This document shows positions 32,399 through 41,984 of a stretch of 64,000 bases of DNA, piece by piece. The DNA is from G965202665 sp965243835 (GTDB taxonomy: Bacteria; Actinomycetota; Acidimicrobiia; Spongiisociales; Spongiisociaceae): assembly GCA_965243835.1 (NCBI GenBank), contig OZ251578.1, forward strand, positions 3,111,415 through 3,175,414, given 5' to 3'. The position numbers and the translations under genes are program-made. Each line of letters begins with the position of its first letter. Within the stretch, counting starts at the first letter, position 1. The notes under the pieces are model-generated. The model worked only from the letters and a program-made list of their open reading frames with translations, searched no databases and was not told the DNA's origin.

Positions 32399-33201
32399 AA
32401 GAGTTTCTGTGGGCCGTCTCCGACGGGGCGGTAATCGCCAAACGCAACGTGATCAAAATCCGGCGGGTGCCGGAGGTGCTGGTGTTCGTTCTGCTGTCCC
32501 CGGTGATGTTCGTGTTGCTGTTCGCGTTCGTGTTCGGCAGCGCCATCGACGTCCCCGGCGTTTCCTATCGCGAGTTCCTGATCGCGGGCATCTTCGCCCA
32601 GACGGCCGTGTTCGGGGCCACTTTCACCGGGGCCGGCCTGGCCGAGGACATGCAGAAGGGGATCATCGATCGCTTCCGGTCTTTGCCCATGTCCCGGAGC
32701 GCGGTGCTGGTGGGTCGCACGGTCAGCGACGTGGTGTACAACGTGCTGTCGCTGTTGGTGATGATGATTACCGGCCTGATCATCGGCTGGCGGATCCGGG
32801 GGAGCCTGCTGGACGCGCTGGCCGGGTTCGGCCTGTTGCTTCTGTTCGCCTACGCCTTCTCCTGGGTGATGGCCTGGGTGGGGATGGTCGTGCCCAGCCC
32901 GGAGGTGCTCAACAACGCCTCGTTTATGGTGATCCTGCCGGTTACTTTCATCGCCAACACGTTCGTGCCGTCCGACAACCTGCCCGCCCCGTTGCGGGTG
33001 TTCGCGGAATGGAATCCGATTTCGTCGGTCACGCAAGCCGTGCGCGACCTGTTCGGCAACATCCCGGCCGGAACCCCCCCGCCCGACGCTTGGCCCCTGC
33101 AGAACGCGGTCCTCTACACCCTGATTTGGGTGGTTATCATCATTTTCGTCTTCGGTCCGCTGTCCATAAACCGCTACCGTAAGGTGGGGCGCCGCTCCTA
33201 G
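32395..33201 (+). CDS. DrrB-type ABC-2 transporter permease
   Basis: 268 residues from the ATG in the preceding stop. Six hydrophobic segments are visible (VLVFVLLSPVMFVLLFAFVFG, FLIAGIFAQTAVFGATFTG, the VVYNVLSLLVMMITGLIIGW segment, LLLLFAYAFSWVMAWVGMVV, FMVILPVTFIANTFV and LIWVVIIIFVFGPLSI). The ABC-2 signature region FRSLPMSRSAVLVGR and the family motif EWNPISSVTQAVRDLFGN are present. With the preceding ATPase it forms an exporter for lipids, glycolipids or drugs, of a type common in actinobacteria. Confidence 0.93.
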   Translation: MKEFLWAVSDGAVIAKRNVIKIRRVPEVLVFVLLSPVMFVLLFAFVFGSAIDVPGVSYREFLIAGIFAQTAVFGATFTGAGLAEDMQKGIIDRFRSLPMSRSAVLVGRTVSDVVYNVLSLLVMMITGLIIGWRIRGSLLDALAGFGLLLLFAYAFSWVMAWVGMVVPSPEVLNNASFMVILPVTFIANTFVPSDNLPAPLRVFAEWNPISSVTQAVRDLFGNIPAGTPPPDAWPLQNAVLYTLIWVVIIIFVFGPLSINRYRKVGRRS

Positions 33202-33260
33202 AAACGCTCTCCCCGGCGCCGACAGGACGACCGGCGACCCGCAGGGCGCGGCAATCTATC

Positions 33261-33266
33261 TATAAT
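33261..33266 (+). promoter_or_regulatory. -10 hexamer of the nuo operon
   Basis: TATAAT 54 nt before the nuoA GTG. The bases 17 nt upstream (CCCGCA) do not resemble a -35. The flanks match the -10 region after panB (TCTATAATSGSCCGG-like). Confidence 0.5.
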
Positions 33267-33319
33267 CGGCCCGGTACAGGACCAGCGGCCCGGACCCAGG
33301 GCGCGACGGCGGAGCGAGA

Positions 33320-33685
33320 GTGAGCGAATACTTTCAGGACTACATAGCGGTGGCGGCTTTCGCCGCCTTCGGCCTGCTGTTGGTAGCGGCCACCCTGGGC
33401 GTCACCTACCTGGTGCGGCCCTCCAATCCCACCAAGGAGAAGGTCACCACCTACGAATGCGGGGTGGACCCGGTGGGGGAGGGCTGGAACCACACCTTCG
33501 TGCGCTACTACATTTTCGGTTTGCTGTTCGTGCTGTTCGACGTGGAGGCGGTGTTCATCTTCCCGTGGGCGGTGGTGTCCGAGTCGCTGGGACTGCCGGG
33601 GGCCATCGCCATGGCGGTGTTCATCCTCACCCTGCTGGAAGGGTTGCTGTACGCCATCCGCAAAGGGGTGTTGCGATGGGAGTAG
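33320..33685 (+). CDS. nuoA: NADH-quinone oxidoreductase subunit A
   Basis: 121 residues, GTG start with GGAG 5 nt upstream. Three transmembrane helices and the family signature YECGVDPVGEGWNHTFVRYYIFGLLFVLFDVEAVFIFPWA, including the conserved Cys of the A subunit loop that contacts the quinone site. First gene of the operon; its stop overlaps nuoB. Confidence 0.96.
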   Translation: MSEYFQDYIAVAAFAAFGLLLVAATLGVTYLVRPSNPTKEKVTTYECGVDPVGEGWNHTFVRYYIFGLLFVLFDVEAVFIFPWAVVSESLGLPGAIAMAVFILTLLEGLLYAIRKGVLRWE

Positions 33686-34176
33686 TGGCGGAGCGTTTCG
33701 GGGGGATCAAGCCGGTTTCCTGGTTGCTGAACTGGTCGCGCCGCTATTCGCTGTGGCTGTTCCAGTTCGGCTTGGCTTGTTGCGCCATCGAAATGATGGC
33801 CGCCTCCGGCCCCCGCTACGACTTTATGCGGTTCGGGATCATCCCCCTGCCCGCCTCCCCCCGCCAGGCGGACCTGATGGTGGTGGCGGGCACGGTCACC
33901 GACAAGATGGCCCCCGCCGTCCGCCGCCTCTACGAGCAGATGCCGGAACCCAAATACGTGATCTCCATGGGTTCCTGCTCCAACTGCGGCGGCCCCTACT
34001 GGGATTCCTATTCGGTGACCAAAGGGGTGGACCAGATCATTCCGGTGGACGTCTACGTGCCCGGCTGTCCGCCCCGCCCGGAGGCCCTGATGGAGGGGAT
34101 CGTGCTTCTGCAGGAGAAAATCAAGGGCGAGGATGTCCGCGAGAAATGGAAGCGCCGTGACCGACAGCCCGTCTGA
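33676..34176 (+). CDS. nuoB: NADH-quinone oxidoreductase subunit B
   Basis: 166 residues from the ATG at 33676, overlapping the nuoA stop by 10 nt. It binds the terminal 4Fe-4S cluster N2 through the tandem Cys in FGLACCAIEMM and the Cys residues in GSCSNCGGPYWDSY and VPGCPPRPEAL. It passes electrons to quinone at the interface with NuoD. The chain length and all four ligand positions are normal. Confidence 0.97.
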   Translation: MGVVAERFGGIKPVSWLLNWSRRYSLWLFQFGLACCAIEMMAASGPRYDFMRFGIIPLPASPRQADLMVVAGTVTDKMAPAVRRLYEQMPEPKYVISMGSCSNCGGPYWDSYSVTKGVDQIIPVDVYVPGCPPRPEALMEGIVLLQEKIKGEDVREKWKRRDRQPV

Positions 34177-34735
34177 GACGCCGCCGGAAACCCCCGCCCC
34201 CGGCTTGGCCGACGCCTTGGCCGCGGCGACCGGGGGGACCCCGGTGGAGATCAACCGCACCCCCAAGGTGCGGGTGGAGCCCGCCGCTTGGCGGGAAGCG
34301 GCTACCATAGCCCGGGACGAGTTCGGCCTGGTTTTTTTCTCCTGGTTGTCGGCCACCGACTGGGCCAACCAGACCGCGGTGGGCGACCCCCCCGGCGAGG
34401 AAGTGGCGGAACGGTACGAGGTGCTGTGCGCGGTGTCGGACCTGGAGCAGGGGGAGTTGGCGATATTGTCCACCGACCTGGACAAGGCCGCGCCCCGGGT
34501 GGACAGCCTGTGCGACGTCTACCCGGGGGCCAACTGGCACGAGCGGGAAGCGGCGGAAATGTTCGGCATCGACTTCGCCGGCCATCCCGACCTGGCCAAG
34601 CTCTACCTGCCCGATGACTTTGCGGGTCATCCGTTGCGCAAAAGTTACCCGTTGTTGAGCCGGGAAGTGAAACCGTGGCCGGGCACGGTGGACGTGGAAG
34701 AAATGCCCCCCTCCTCCGAGAACCCGGAGGCGTGA
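34157..34735 (+). CDS. nuoC: NADH-quinone oxidoreductase subunit C
   Basis: 192 residues from the GTG at 34157 (GGAAG just upstream); an in-frame ATG at 34133 would add 8 residues. The 30-kDa subunit signature is present: FFSWLSATDW, YEVLCAVSDLE, then SLCDVYPGANWHEREAAEMFGIDFAGHPDLAKLYLPDDFAGHPLRKSYPL. It is separate from NuoD, unlike the fused NuoCD of E. coli. It is a scaffold subunit of the connecting module and overlaps nuoB by about 20 nt. Confidence 0.94.
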   Translation: MTDSPSETPPETPAPGLADALAAATGGTPVEINRTPKVRVEPAAWREAATIARDEFGLVFFSWLSATDWANQTAVGDPPGEEVAERYEVLCAVSDLEQGELAILSTDLDKAAPRVDSLCDVYPGANWHEREAAEMFGIDFAGHPDLAKLYLPDDFAGHPLRKSYPLLSREVKPWPGTVDVEEMPPSSENPEA

Positions 34736-35919
34736 TGGAGCAAGCCCTGGCCCACCATCTGTCCGAGGCGGCGGTGTCGGTGGAGTTGGAAACGGAGGGG
34801 ATGACCCTCAACATCGGCCCCCAGCATCCGTCCACGCACGGGGTGTTGCGCCTAGTGGCCACCGTGGACGGGGAGCGGGCCACCGACATCCGGCCCGTGA
34901 TCGGCTACATGCACCGCGGCTACGAGAAGTTGTCCGAGGTGCGCACCTACCCGCAGATCACCACCATCGTCAACCGCATCGACTGGGTGTCCGGCTTCGC
35001 CAACGAGGTCCCGTTCATGGTGGCCGCCGAGCGGCTGATGGAAATCGAACCCCCGGAGCGGGCGCAGTGGATCCGCCTCATCCTGAGCGAGATGGCCCGC
35101 ATTTCCTCCCATCTGGTGTTCATGGCCTCCTATCCTTTGGAGCTGGGGGCGGCCACCCCCCTCTTCTTCGCCCTGCGGGAGAGGGAGCGGGTGCTGGACT
35201 TGCTGGAGTCGGTCACCGGCGGCCGTTTCCATCCCAACTTCAACCGCATCGGGGGGGTGAAACCGGTGTACGGGGCGGGTCCGGTCACCAAAAAAACCGG
35301 CCAGGACGTCCCCTCCGCGTTCCTGTCCGACACCCGCGACGCCATGCATAAGGTGCTGGAAACCTGCGACGAGATCGAGGAGCTGGTGGCGGGCAACGAA
35401 GTGTTCCTGGTCCGCACCAAGGGGGTGGGGGTGATTCCGGTGGAGACGGGGGCCGCCTACGGGGTGTCCGGCCCCAACCTGCGCGCCTCCGGTTGCGGGT
35501 TCGACCTGCGCAAAACCTCCGACTACCTGCCCTACGACCGGTTTGAGTTCGACGTTCCCACCGGGGAGAACGGGGACTGCTGGGACCGCTGGTGGGTGCG
35601 TTTGGAGGAAATCCGGCAGTCGGCCCGCATCATAACCTCGGCCATCGACGGACTGCCGTCGGGTCCCCTGCAGGCCAAAACGCCCCGCATCATCAAGGTC
35701 CCGGCGGGGGAAACCTACGTGCGGGCCGAGAACCCGAAAGGGGAGATGGGCTACTACCTGGTTTCCCTGGGCGGCTTGGGCCCCTACCGGCTGAAAATCC
35801 GCTCCGCCTCTTTCTCCAACTTGTCCATCCTGCCCTGGGTGCTGGAGGGGGCGTTGGTGCCCGACTTCATCGCCATTATGGGGTCGCTGGACTTCGTGTT
35901 GGGAGACGTGGACCGATGA
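34735..35919 (+). CDS. nuoD: NADH-quinone oxidoreductase subunit D
   Basis: 394 residues from the ATG overlapping the nuoC stop by 1 nt (TGATG), after CGGAGG. The 49-kDa signature regions are GPQHPSTHGVLRL, IGYMHRGYEKLSEVRTY, RIDWVSGFANEVPF, FELGAATP-like LELGAATP, FHPNFNRIGGVKP and RIIKVPAGETYVRAENPKGEMGYYLVS. It forms the quinone-reduction site with NuoB. Size and motifs are normal. Confidence 0.97.
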   Translation: MEQALAHHLSEAAVSVELETEGMTLNIGPQHPSTHGVLRLVATVDGERATDIRPVIGYMHRGYEKLSEVRTYPQITTIVNRIDWVSGFANEVPFMVAAERLMEIEPPERAQWIRLILSEMARISSHLVFMASYPLELGAATPLFFALRERERVLDLLESVTGGRFHPNFNRIGGVKPVYGAGPVTKKTGQDVPSAFLSDTRDAMHKVLETCDEIEELVAGNEVFLVRTKGVGVIPVETGAAYGVSGPNLRASGCGFDLRKTSDYLPYDRFEFDVPTGENGDCWDRWWVRLEEIRQSARIITSAIDGLPSGPLQAKTPRIIKVPAGETYVRAENPKGEMGYYLVSLGGLGPYRLKIRSASFSNLSILPWVLEGALVPDFIAIMGSLDFVLGDVDR

Positions 35920-36911
35920 TCATGGCCGGGCTGGCCTTCTGGGCCGAGTTGGGAATCAAACTGGCGGTGGCCGCGGCCGCGGTGCCCGCCATCGGCATCG
36001 CCATCGGCTATGGGGAGATGAAACTGTCCGCCCACATGCAAAGCCGGGTCGGCCCCTACTTCGCGGGCGGCCGGTTCGGGTGGGCGCAACTGATCGCCGA
36101 CGGGGTGAAGTTCATCCAAAAAGAGGACATCATCCCCGAGGAGGCGGACCGCCCGGTGTTCAAATGGGCCCCCGCCCTGGTGCTGTTGGGAACGATGGCC
36201 CTGCTGGTGGTCATCCCCGTCCACCCGGCCCGCAACGGGATCGTGCGCGACCTGGAGGTGGGGGTTTTCTACGCCTTGGCCGTTTCCTCCATCAGCACCA
36301 TCGGGGTGCTGATGGCGGGCTGGTCGTCGGCCAACAAGTATTCGATGATCGGCGGCCTGCGGGCGGCCGGCCAGCTGATCGCCTACGAGTTGCCGCTGGT
36401 GCTGGCCACGGTGGGGGTGGTGATCCAGGCGGGCACCATGTCCATGCAGGGGATCGTCGCCTCCCAAATCAGCCAGGGTTGGCCCTTCGCCCTCACCCAG
36501 TTCGCGGGGTTCGTCATCTTTATGATCGCCGCCCTGGCCGAGTTGACCCGCATCCCGTTCGACATGCCCATCGCCGAGTCGGAGTTGGTGATGGGATACG
36601 TAACCGAATATTCCGGGTTCCGCTTCCTGTTCTTTTTCCTGGCCGAATTCGCCAACATGTTTTCCATGTCGGCCATTGCGGTCACCCTCTTTTTGGGCGG
36701 CTACGGGCTGTGGGGGATAAACCCCGACACCCTGCTGTCGCCGGTTATCCTGTTCGCCAAGGTGGGGGTCCTGGTGTTCCTGATGATCTGGTTGCGCTGG
36801 ACCCTGCCCCGGTTGCGGGAAGACCAACTGCAGACCCTGGCTTGGAAATGGTTGATCCCGCTGGCGGTGGTCAACATCATCGTTACCGCGATCCTGAAGG
36901 TGGTTCTCTGA
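35916..36911 (+). CDS. nuoH: NADH-quinone oxidoreductase subunit H
   Basis: 331 residues, ATG overlapping the nuoD stop by 4 nt. Eight predicted helices; conserved loops MQSRVGPYFAGGRFGWAQLIADGVKFIQKEDIIP, YSMIGGLRAAGQLIAYELPL and ALAELTRIPFDMPIAESELVMGYVTEYSG, which line the quinone chamber. It is the membrane subunit that links the peripheral arm to the proton-pumping arm. Confidence 0.97.
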   Translation: MIMAGLAFWAELGIKLAVAAAAVPAIGIAIGYGEMKLSAHMQSRVGPYFAGGRFGWAQLIADGVKFIQKEDIIPEEADRPVFKWAPALVLLGTMALLVVIPVHPARNGIVRDLEVGVFYALAVSSISTIGVLMAGWSSANKYSMIGGLRAAGQLIAYELPLVLATVGVVIQAGTMSMQGIVASQISQGWPFALTQFAGFVIFMIAALAELTRIPFDMPIAESELVMGYVTEYSGFRFLFFFLAEFANMFSMSAIAVTLFLGGYGLWGINPDTLLSPVILFAKVGVLVFLMIWLRWTLPRLREDQLQTLAWKWLIPLAVVNIIVTAILKVVL

Positions 36912-36912
36912 A

Positions 36913-37413
36913 GTGAAAGGCTTGAGGAAAGTCAAACTGGGGATGTTCACCGGGATGAAGGTGACCCTGGTGACCATGTTCCGCACTTGGGCGTTCAACC
37001 TGTCCGGCGGACGCCGCGGGTTGCGGTCCACCGTCAACTATCCGAAGGAGAAGGAAACCCCGGTGCCCCGGGCCCGGGGGGTGATCGCCCTCGATCAGGA
37101 GAACTGCACGGTGTGCATGCTGTGCGCCCGTTCCTGCCCCGACTGGTGCATTTACATCGAAGGCCACAAAGAAGAAAAACCCCCCTCCCGCCCGGGAGGC
37201 CGCCCCCGGGCCCGGGCCACCCTGGACCGGTTCGACATCGACTACGCCCTGTGTATGTACTGCGGGATCTGCGTGGAAGTGTGCCCGTTCGACGCCCTGT
37301 TCTGGACTCCCGAATACGAGTATTCGGAGTACGAAATGGGGGCGATGATGCACAACATGGACCGGCTGGCCGACTGGATGGACACGGTGCCCGCCGGGTT
37401 GGGGGAGAAGTGA
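36913..37413 (+). CDS. nuoI: NADH-quinone oxidoreductase subunit I
   Basis: 166 residues, GTG start 1 nt after the nuoH stop. Two 4Fe-4S motifs are present: CTVCMLCARSCP and CMYCGICVEVCP, for clusters N6a and N6b. The linker between them contains a basic, proline-rich insertion (EEKPPSRPGGRPRARATL) longer than in the E. coli protein, probably surface-exposed. The N-terminus has the amphipathic membrane-binding helix of the family. Confidence 0.95.
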   Translation: MKGLRKVKLGMFTGMKVTLVTMFRTWAFNLSGGRRGLRSTVNYPKEKETPVPRARGVIALDQENCTVCMLCARSCPDWCIYIEGHKEEKPPSRPGGRPRARATLDRFDIDYALCMYCGICVEVCPFDALFWTPEYEYSEYEMGAMMHNMDRLADWMDTVPAGLGEK

Positions 37414-37426
37414 GGGGCGGGCGGCG

Positions 37427-37990
37427 ATGACCTTCTCCGAGTGGCTGGCCGAGCCGGTCAACTGGGCGTTTTTGGCCCTGGCCCTCCCCTGCGTGCTGGC
37501 CGCGGTGCGGGTGGTCACCTCCCGCAACGTGGTGCACGCCGCCCTGTTTTTGGTGCTGACCCTGGCCGCCTCCGCCGGGTTGTTCATCCTCCTGTCCGCC
37601 GAATTCGTAGCCTGGGTTTTGGTGCTGGTCTACATCGGGGCGGTGGTGGTGCTGTTCCTGTTCGGGATTATGATCACCCGCGCCCCCCTGGGACGGGAGG
37701 GGGGTCTCAGCCACTCCGCCCGCTGGCCGGCCGCCCTGGCCGCCTTGGCGGTGCTGGGCCTCACCCTGGCCCTGATCCTGTCCGCGTCGGACATGGCGGG
37801 TTGGAACGAGCCGCTCCCGGCGGTGGGCGCCCGCACCGACACCGGAGTGTTGGGGGAGGCGTTCATCAACCGGTTCCTGATCCCGTTCGAGGCGGTGGGT
37901 TTCATTTTGCTGGCCGCCTTGATCGGGGGGATCACCCTGGCCCGCAAGGACCGCACCCCCGACGAGGAACGGGAAGAGGAGTCGGTATGA
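37427..37990 (+). CDS. nuoJ: NADH-quinone oxidoreductase subunit J
   Basis: 187 residues, five transmembrane segments, with the conserved third helix AWVLVLVYIGAVVVLFLFGIMI, which contains the pi-bulge and Tyr-Ile-Gly-Ala motif of NuoJ. The C-terminus ends in a charged tail (DRTPDEEREEESV). It overlaps nuoK by 4 nt. Confidence 0.95.
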   Translation: MTFSEWLAEPVNWAFLALALPCVLAAVRVVTSRNVVHAALFLVLTLAASAGLFILLSAEFVAWVLVLVYIGAVVVLFLFGIMITRAPLGREGGLSHSARWPAALAALAVLGLTLALILSASDMAGWNEPLPAVGARTDTGVLGEAFINRFLIPFEAVGFILLAALIGGITLARKDRTPDEEREEESV

Positions 37991-38292
37991 TCCTGACCCA
38001 GTTCCTGATCCTGAGCGCGGTGCTGTTGGCGCTGGGAGTGTACGGGCTCCTGTCCCGCCGCAACGCGGTGACCGTGTTGCTGTCGGTGGAGCTGATGCTG
38101 GCCGCGGTCAACATCAACCTGGTGGCCTTTGAAGCCTTCTGGCGTTCCTCCATCGCCGCCGGCCAAATCTTCGCCATCTTCGTGATCACGGTGGCGGCGG
38201 CGGAGGTGGGAATCGGCTTGGCCATCATCCTGCTCATTTTCCGCAACCGGGCGGAGGGCAACGTGGACGAGTTGGACCTGATGAAATGGTGA
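37987..38292 (+). CDS. nuoK: NADH-quinone oxidoreductase subunit K
   Basis: 101 residues, the standard size, with three helices. The two conserved membrane glutamates are in LLSVELMLAAVNINLVAF and VAAAEVGIGLAIILLIF. ATG overlaps the nuoJ stop (ATGA), and its stop overlaps the nuoL start. Confidence 0.96.
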   Translation: MILTQFLILSAVLLALGVYGLLSRRNAVTVLLSVELMLAAVNINLVAFEAFWRSSIAAGQIFAIFVITVAAAEVGIGLAIILLIFRNRAEGNVDELDLMKW

Positions 38293-40352
38293 ACGGATCG
38301 CCGGTCGCGCAGGCCGGGCTGGTCCTGGCCGCCGGGGAGGGAGGCGCCGCCCAACTGACGGAGGGAGGATTCTTCGCCTCCACCGCCTGGATAATGCTGG
38401 TTCTGCCCTTCGTCGCTTTCCTGGGAATCGTGCTGTTCGGGCGGCGCATGCGCAAACTGGGGGCGGAGTTGGCGGTGGGGGCGATGGCCGTCAACCTGGC
38501 GTGGGCCTCGGTGTTGCTGGTTCAGAACATGGCGGGCGGCATCTACCGCGAGTTTCAGTTCACCATCGCCGACATCGGGGAGTTCGCCGGGCGGGCACTG
38601 TCCTTCGAGTTGGGGTTCGTGGTGGACGGCCTGTCCATAATGATGTACTGGGTGGTGGCCTTTGTGGGATTGCTGGTGTTCATCTACGCGGTGGGGTATA
38701 TGAAGGGGGATGTGCGGGTCACCTGGTTCTTCGCCTCCCTGTCCTTGTTCGCCGGTTCCATGCTGGTGCTGGTAGGCGCCCCCAACCTGGTCCAGTTAAT
38801 CGTCGGCTGGGAGGGGGTGGGTCTGGCCTCCTACCTGCTCATCGGCCACTACTGGGAACAGAAGGAGAACAGCAACGCCGCCATCAAGGCTTTCCTCACC
38901 AACAAGGTGGCCGACGTGGGCCTGATCCTGGGGGCGATCCTGATCGGGGTTTCGCTGGGCGGCTTCCGGTTCTCCACCCTGGCCGAAGCGGCCGCCGAAC
39001 ACAGCGGGGCTTTGGAGACGGTGGCCTTCGCCGGGGGTTTGCTCCTCTTCCTGGGGGCGATGGGCAAGTCGGCCCAGTTCCCCCTGCATGTGTGGTTGCC
39101 GGACGCCATGGCCGGCCCCACCCCGGTTTCCGCCCTCATGCACGCCGCCACCATGGTCACCGCCGGCATTTACCTGATGGCCCGCGCCTTTCCCCTCTAT
39201 CAGAACATGGCCGCCGGGGCCCGGGACTGGATGCTCCCCATCGCCGTCGTCACCCTGCTCGTCCTGGGGTTGTTGGCCCTGGTGGCCGACGACTTGAAGA
39301 AGGTGCTGGCCTATTCCACGGTCAGCCAGCTGGGGTATATGATGGCCGCAGTGGCGGCCGGGGGATACACGGCCGGCCTCTTCCACCTTTTCACCCACGC
39401 CTTTTTCAAGGCATTGCTGTTTTTGGGGGCGGGGTCGGTCATCCACGCCGTCCATTCCAACAACATGAGCGACATGGGGGGCCTGCGCAAACATATGCCG
39501 GTCACGTTCTGGACGTTCGTAATCGGGTCGGTGTCCCTGGCCGGGGTGATCCCGCTGGCCGGTTTCTGGTCCAAAGACGAGATTCTGGCTACCTTGAACC
39601 ACGAGGGCTACACCGCTTTTATGTGGATGGCGGTGGCCGGGGCTTTCATCACCGCCTTCTATATGACCCGGGCGGTGTGCCTGACTTTCCTGGGCACCTA
39701 CCGGGGGAGCGGCCATCCCCACGAGTCGCCCAAGTCCATGACCGTCCCCCTGGTCGTCTTGGCGGTTCCCAGCGTCGTGGCCGGCCTGTTCAACATTCCC
39801 GGCGTTTCCTGGGGGCCGATCGGCAACTTCACCGAATGGGTGGGCGCCCGGCTGACGGCGATGGGGGATTACCATCCCACCGGCGTGGAATGGGATCTGG
39901 CCGCCTACGGGCTGGCCGCGGCCGCGCTGGGGATCGGGCTGGGATGGCTCTTGTTCGCTCGGCAGGCGGACACGCAACCGGCCCGGGACCGGTTGGAAAT
40001 CCCGGTCCTTTATCCGCTGTTGCGCCGCAAATTTTTCATCGACGACCTCTATTTGAAAGGAGTGGTGGGTCCCGTCAAAGGCCCGCTGGCCCGGGGGGTG
40101 AACTTCGTCAACGATTACGTACTCGACGGGATCATCAACGGGGCGGGGGCGGCGGTCGCCTGGCTGGGGCGGTTGGTGTACGGACGGCTGGACCAGCAGG
40201 GCATCGACCTGGTTTACAACGCCGCCGCGGGCGGTACCAGCGGAGCGGGCGGAAAACTCCGTTTCCTCCAAACCGGCAAGGTGCAACAATACGCCGGGGC
40301 TTTCATTACGGGGGCCCTGCTCCTGGCGGCGGCCGGATTGCTGTTCGGATAG
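38286..40352 (+). CDS. nuoL: NADH-quinone oxidoreductase subunit L
   Basis: 688 residues, an antiporter-like proton-pumping subunit with about 16 helices. Landmarks: VGWEGVGLASYLLIGHYW with the key Glu, FLTNKVADVGLILG, the conserved Lys in GAMGKSAQFPLHVWLPDAMAGPTPVSALMHAATMVTAGIYLMAR, STVSQLGYM and LFHLFTHAFFKALLFLGAGSVIH. The C-terminal lateral helix region (residues 600-688) is present. It overlaps nuoK by 7 nt. Confidence 0.96.
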   Translation: MVNGSPVAQAGLVLAAGEGGAAQLTEGGFFASTAWIMLVLPFVAFLGIVLFGRRMRKLGAELAVGAMAVNLAWASVLLVQNMAGGIYREFQFTIADIGEFAGRALSFELGFVVDGLSIMMYWVVAFVGLLVFIYAVGYMKGDVRVTWFFASLSLFAGSMLVLVGAPNLVQLIVGWEGVGLASYLLIGHYWEQKENSNAAIKAFLTNKVADVGLILGAILIGVSLGGFRFSTLAEAAAEHSGALETVAFAGGLLLFLGAMGKSAQFPLHVWLPDAMAGPTPVSALMHAATMVTAGIYLMARAFPLYQNMAAGARDWMLPIAVVTLLVLGLLALVADDLKKVLAYSTVSQLGYMMAAVAAGGYTAGLFHLFTHAFFKALLFLGAGSVIHAVHSNNMSDMGGLRKHMPVTFWTFVIGSVSLAGVIPLAGFWSKDEILATLNHEGYTAFMWMAVAGAFITAFYMTRAVCLTFLGTYRGSGHPHESPKSMTVPLVVLAVPSVVAGLFNIPGVSWGPIGNFTEWVGARLTAMGDYHPTGVEWDLAAYGLAAAALGIGLGWLLFARQADTQPARDRLEIPVLYPLLRRKFFIDDLYLKGVVGPVKGPLARGVNFVNDYVLDGIINGAGAAVAWLGRLVYGRLDQQGIDLVYNAAAGGTSGAGGKLRFLQTGKVQQYAGAFITGALLLAAAGLLFG

Positions 40353-40394
40353 CGGGAAAGGTGAAGGCAAATGGGCGAGACGGGAGTTAGATAG

Positions 40395-41981
40395 ATGGAG
40401 TTCTTCGACAGCGGATGGGGCCTCACCCTCATCGTCTTCCTGCCCGCGGCGGGGGCTTTGGCCCTGTTCGCCATCCCCAAGTCGCAGGAAGGCGCCCACA
40501 AGTGGACGGCCCTGGCGGTCAGCGGCGCCACCGCCGTGTTAGCGGTCATAGCGGTGGCCCTCTTCGACTACGGGGCGGCGGAGCGCTTCCAGTTCGGGGT
40601 GTCCCTGGACTGGATTCCGGCCATCGGGGCCGGCTATCACATCGGCGTGGACGGAATCAGTTTGCCGCTGCTGACGCTGTCGGCGGCGGTGACCGTGCTG
40701 TGCGTCATCTACTGCTGGGACCATTGGGAGGAGCCCCGCAACGTGCGCGGCTTCTTGGCCCTGATGTTGCTGTTGGCCACCGGAATGAACGGCACCTTCG
40801 TCGCCCTGGACCTGGTGCTGTTCTTCATTTTCTTCGAGCTGGTGCTGTTGCCCATGTATTTTATGATCGGCATCTGGGGGGACGACGCCGACCGGCGCCT
40901 CCCGGTGCTGGGGATAACCGTAAAAACCCGCATTTACGCTTCCCTCAAGTTTTTCGTGTTCACCCTCTTCGGCTCGGCGTTCATGTTGCTCGGCTTTTTG
41001 GCGCTCTATTTCCGGTCGGGCGACTTCTTGGGCTCCAACACTTTCGACATCCCGGCCCTGATCGCCCTCGGCTCGGAAAACGCTTTCGGGAGCGGAACCT
41101 TCGCCTGGCTGGTGTTCGGAGCCATGTTCCTGGGGTTTGCGGTGAAAGTCCCGATGTGGCCCTTCCACACCTGGTTGCCGGACGCCCACACCGCCGCTCC
41201 CACCGTCGGCTCCGTTTTGCTGGCCGCCATCCTGCTGAAACTCGGTTCCTACGCCTTCCTGCGCATTTCCATCCCCGTCCTGCCCGACATGGCCCGGGAA
41301 TGGGCCCCCGCCATCGGCCTGCTGGCGGTAATCGGAATCATCTACGGGTCGCTGGCCTGTCTGGCCCAGACCGACGTGAAACGCCTCATCGCCTTCTCCT
41401 CGGTGGGGCATATGGGGTTCGTAATGCTGGGCATAGCCACCATGACCGACGTCGGGTTCAACGCGGCCATCATCGGGATGGTGGCGCATGGGATCATCAC
41501 CGGGTTGCTCTTTTTCCTGGCCGGTTCCATGCATCACCGCTACCACACCCGGGAAATCGCCCGGCTGGGCGGCAACCAGAAACTTATGCCCTGGATGGGG
41601 GGCATCCTGGCTTTCACGGCCATGGCGTCGCTGGGCCTGCCCGGCCTGGCCGGTTTCTGGGGGGAGTTTATGTCGCTGGTGGGGGCCTACCGTCCCGCGG
41701 CCGGCCTCAGCCCGGGCCAGTTCCAGACGTTCATGGTGATAGGGGCCATCGGAACGGTGCTCACCGCCGGCTACATGTTGTGGATGTTGCAACGGGTCAA
41801 TCTGGGCGAACCCAAGCCGGAATGGTCCGGGCGGACATTTTCCGACGTGGGCCGCTACGAGTGGCTGGCCTGGACCCCGCTCATCATCGCCACCGTGGCC
41901 ATCGGGGTGTACCCCCGGTTCGTGCTGGGGGCCACCAACGACGCGGTGGTCAACCTGGTGCGCAACGCCTTCGGAGGGTGA
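40395..41981 (+). CDS. nuoM: NADH-quinone oxidoreductase subunit M
   Basis: 528 residues, antiporter-like. Motifs: FFIFFELVLLPMYFMIGIWG with the key Glu, FAVKVPMWPFHTWLPDAHTAAPTVGSVLLAAILLKLGSY with the conserved Lys residues, and FSSVGHMGFVMLG. A 42-nt gap separates it from nuoL, the largest in the operon, so a small secondary control point there is possible but no site was identified. Confidence 0.96.
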   Translation: MEFFDSGWGLTLIVFLPAAGALALFAIPKSQEGAHKWTALAVSGATAVLAVIAVALFDYGAAERFQFGVSLDWIPAIGAGYHIGVDGISLPLLTLSAAVTVLCVIYCWDHWEEPRNVRGFLALMLLLATGMNGTFVALDLVLFFIFFELVLLPMYFMIGIWGDDADRRLPVLGITVKTRIYASLKFFVFTLFGSAFMLLGFLALYFRSGDFLGSNTFDIPALIALGSENAFGSGTFAWLVFGAMFLGFAVKVPMWPFHTWLPDAHTAAPTVGSVLLAAILLKLGSYAFLRISIPVLPDMAREWAPAIGLLAVIGIIYGSLACLAQTDVKRLIAFSSVGHMGFVMLGIATMTDVGFNAAIIGMVAHGIITGLLFFLAGSMHHRYHTREIARLGGNQKLMPWMGGILAFTAMASLGLPGLAGFWGEFMSLVGAYRPAAGLSPGQFQTFMVIGAIGTVLTAGYMLWMLQRVNLGEPKPEWSGRTFSDVGRYEWLAWTPLIIATVAIGVYPRFVLGATNDAVVNLVRNAFGG

Positions 41982-41984
41982 TAA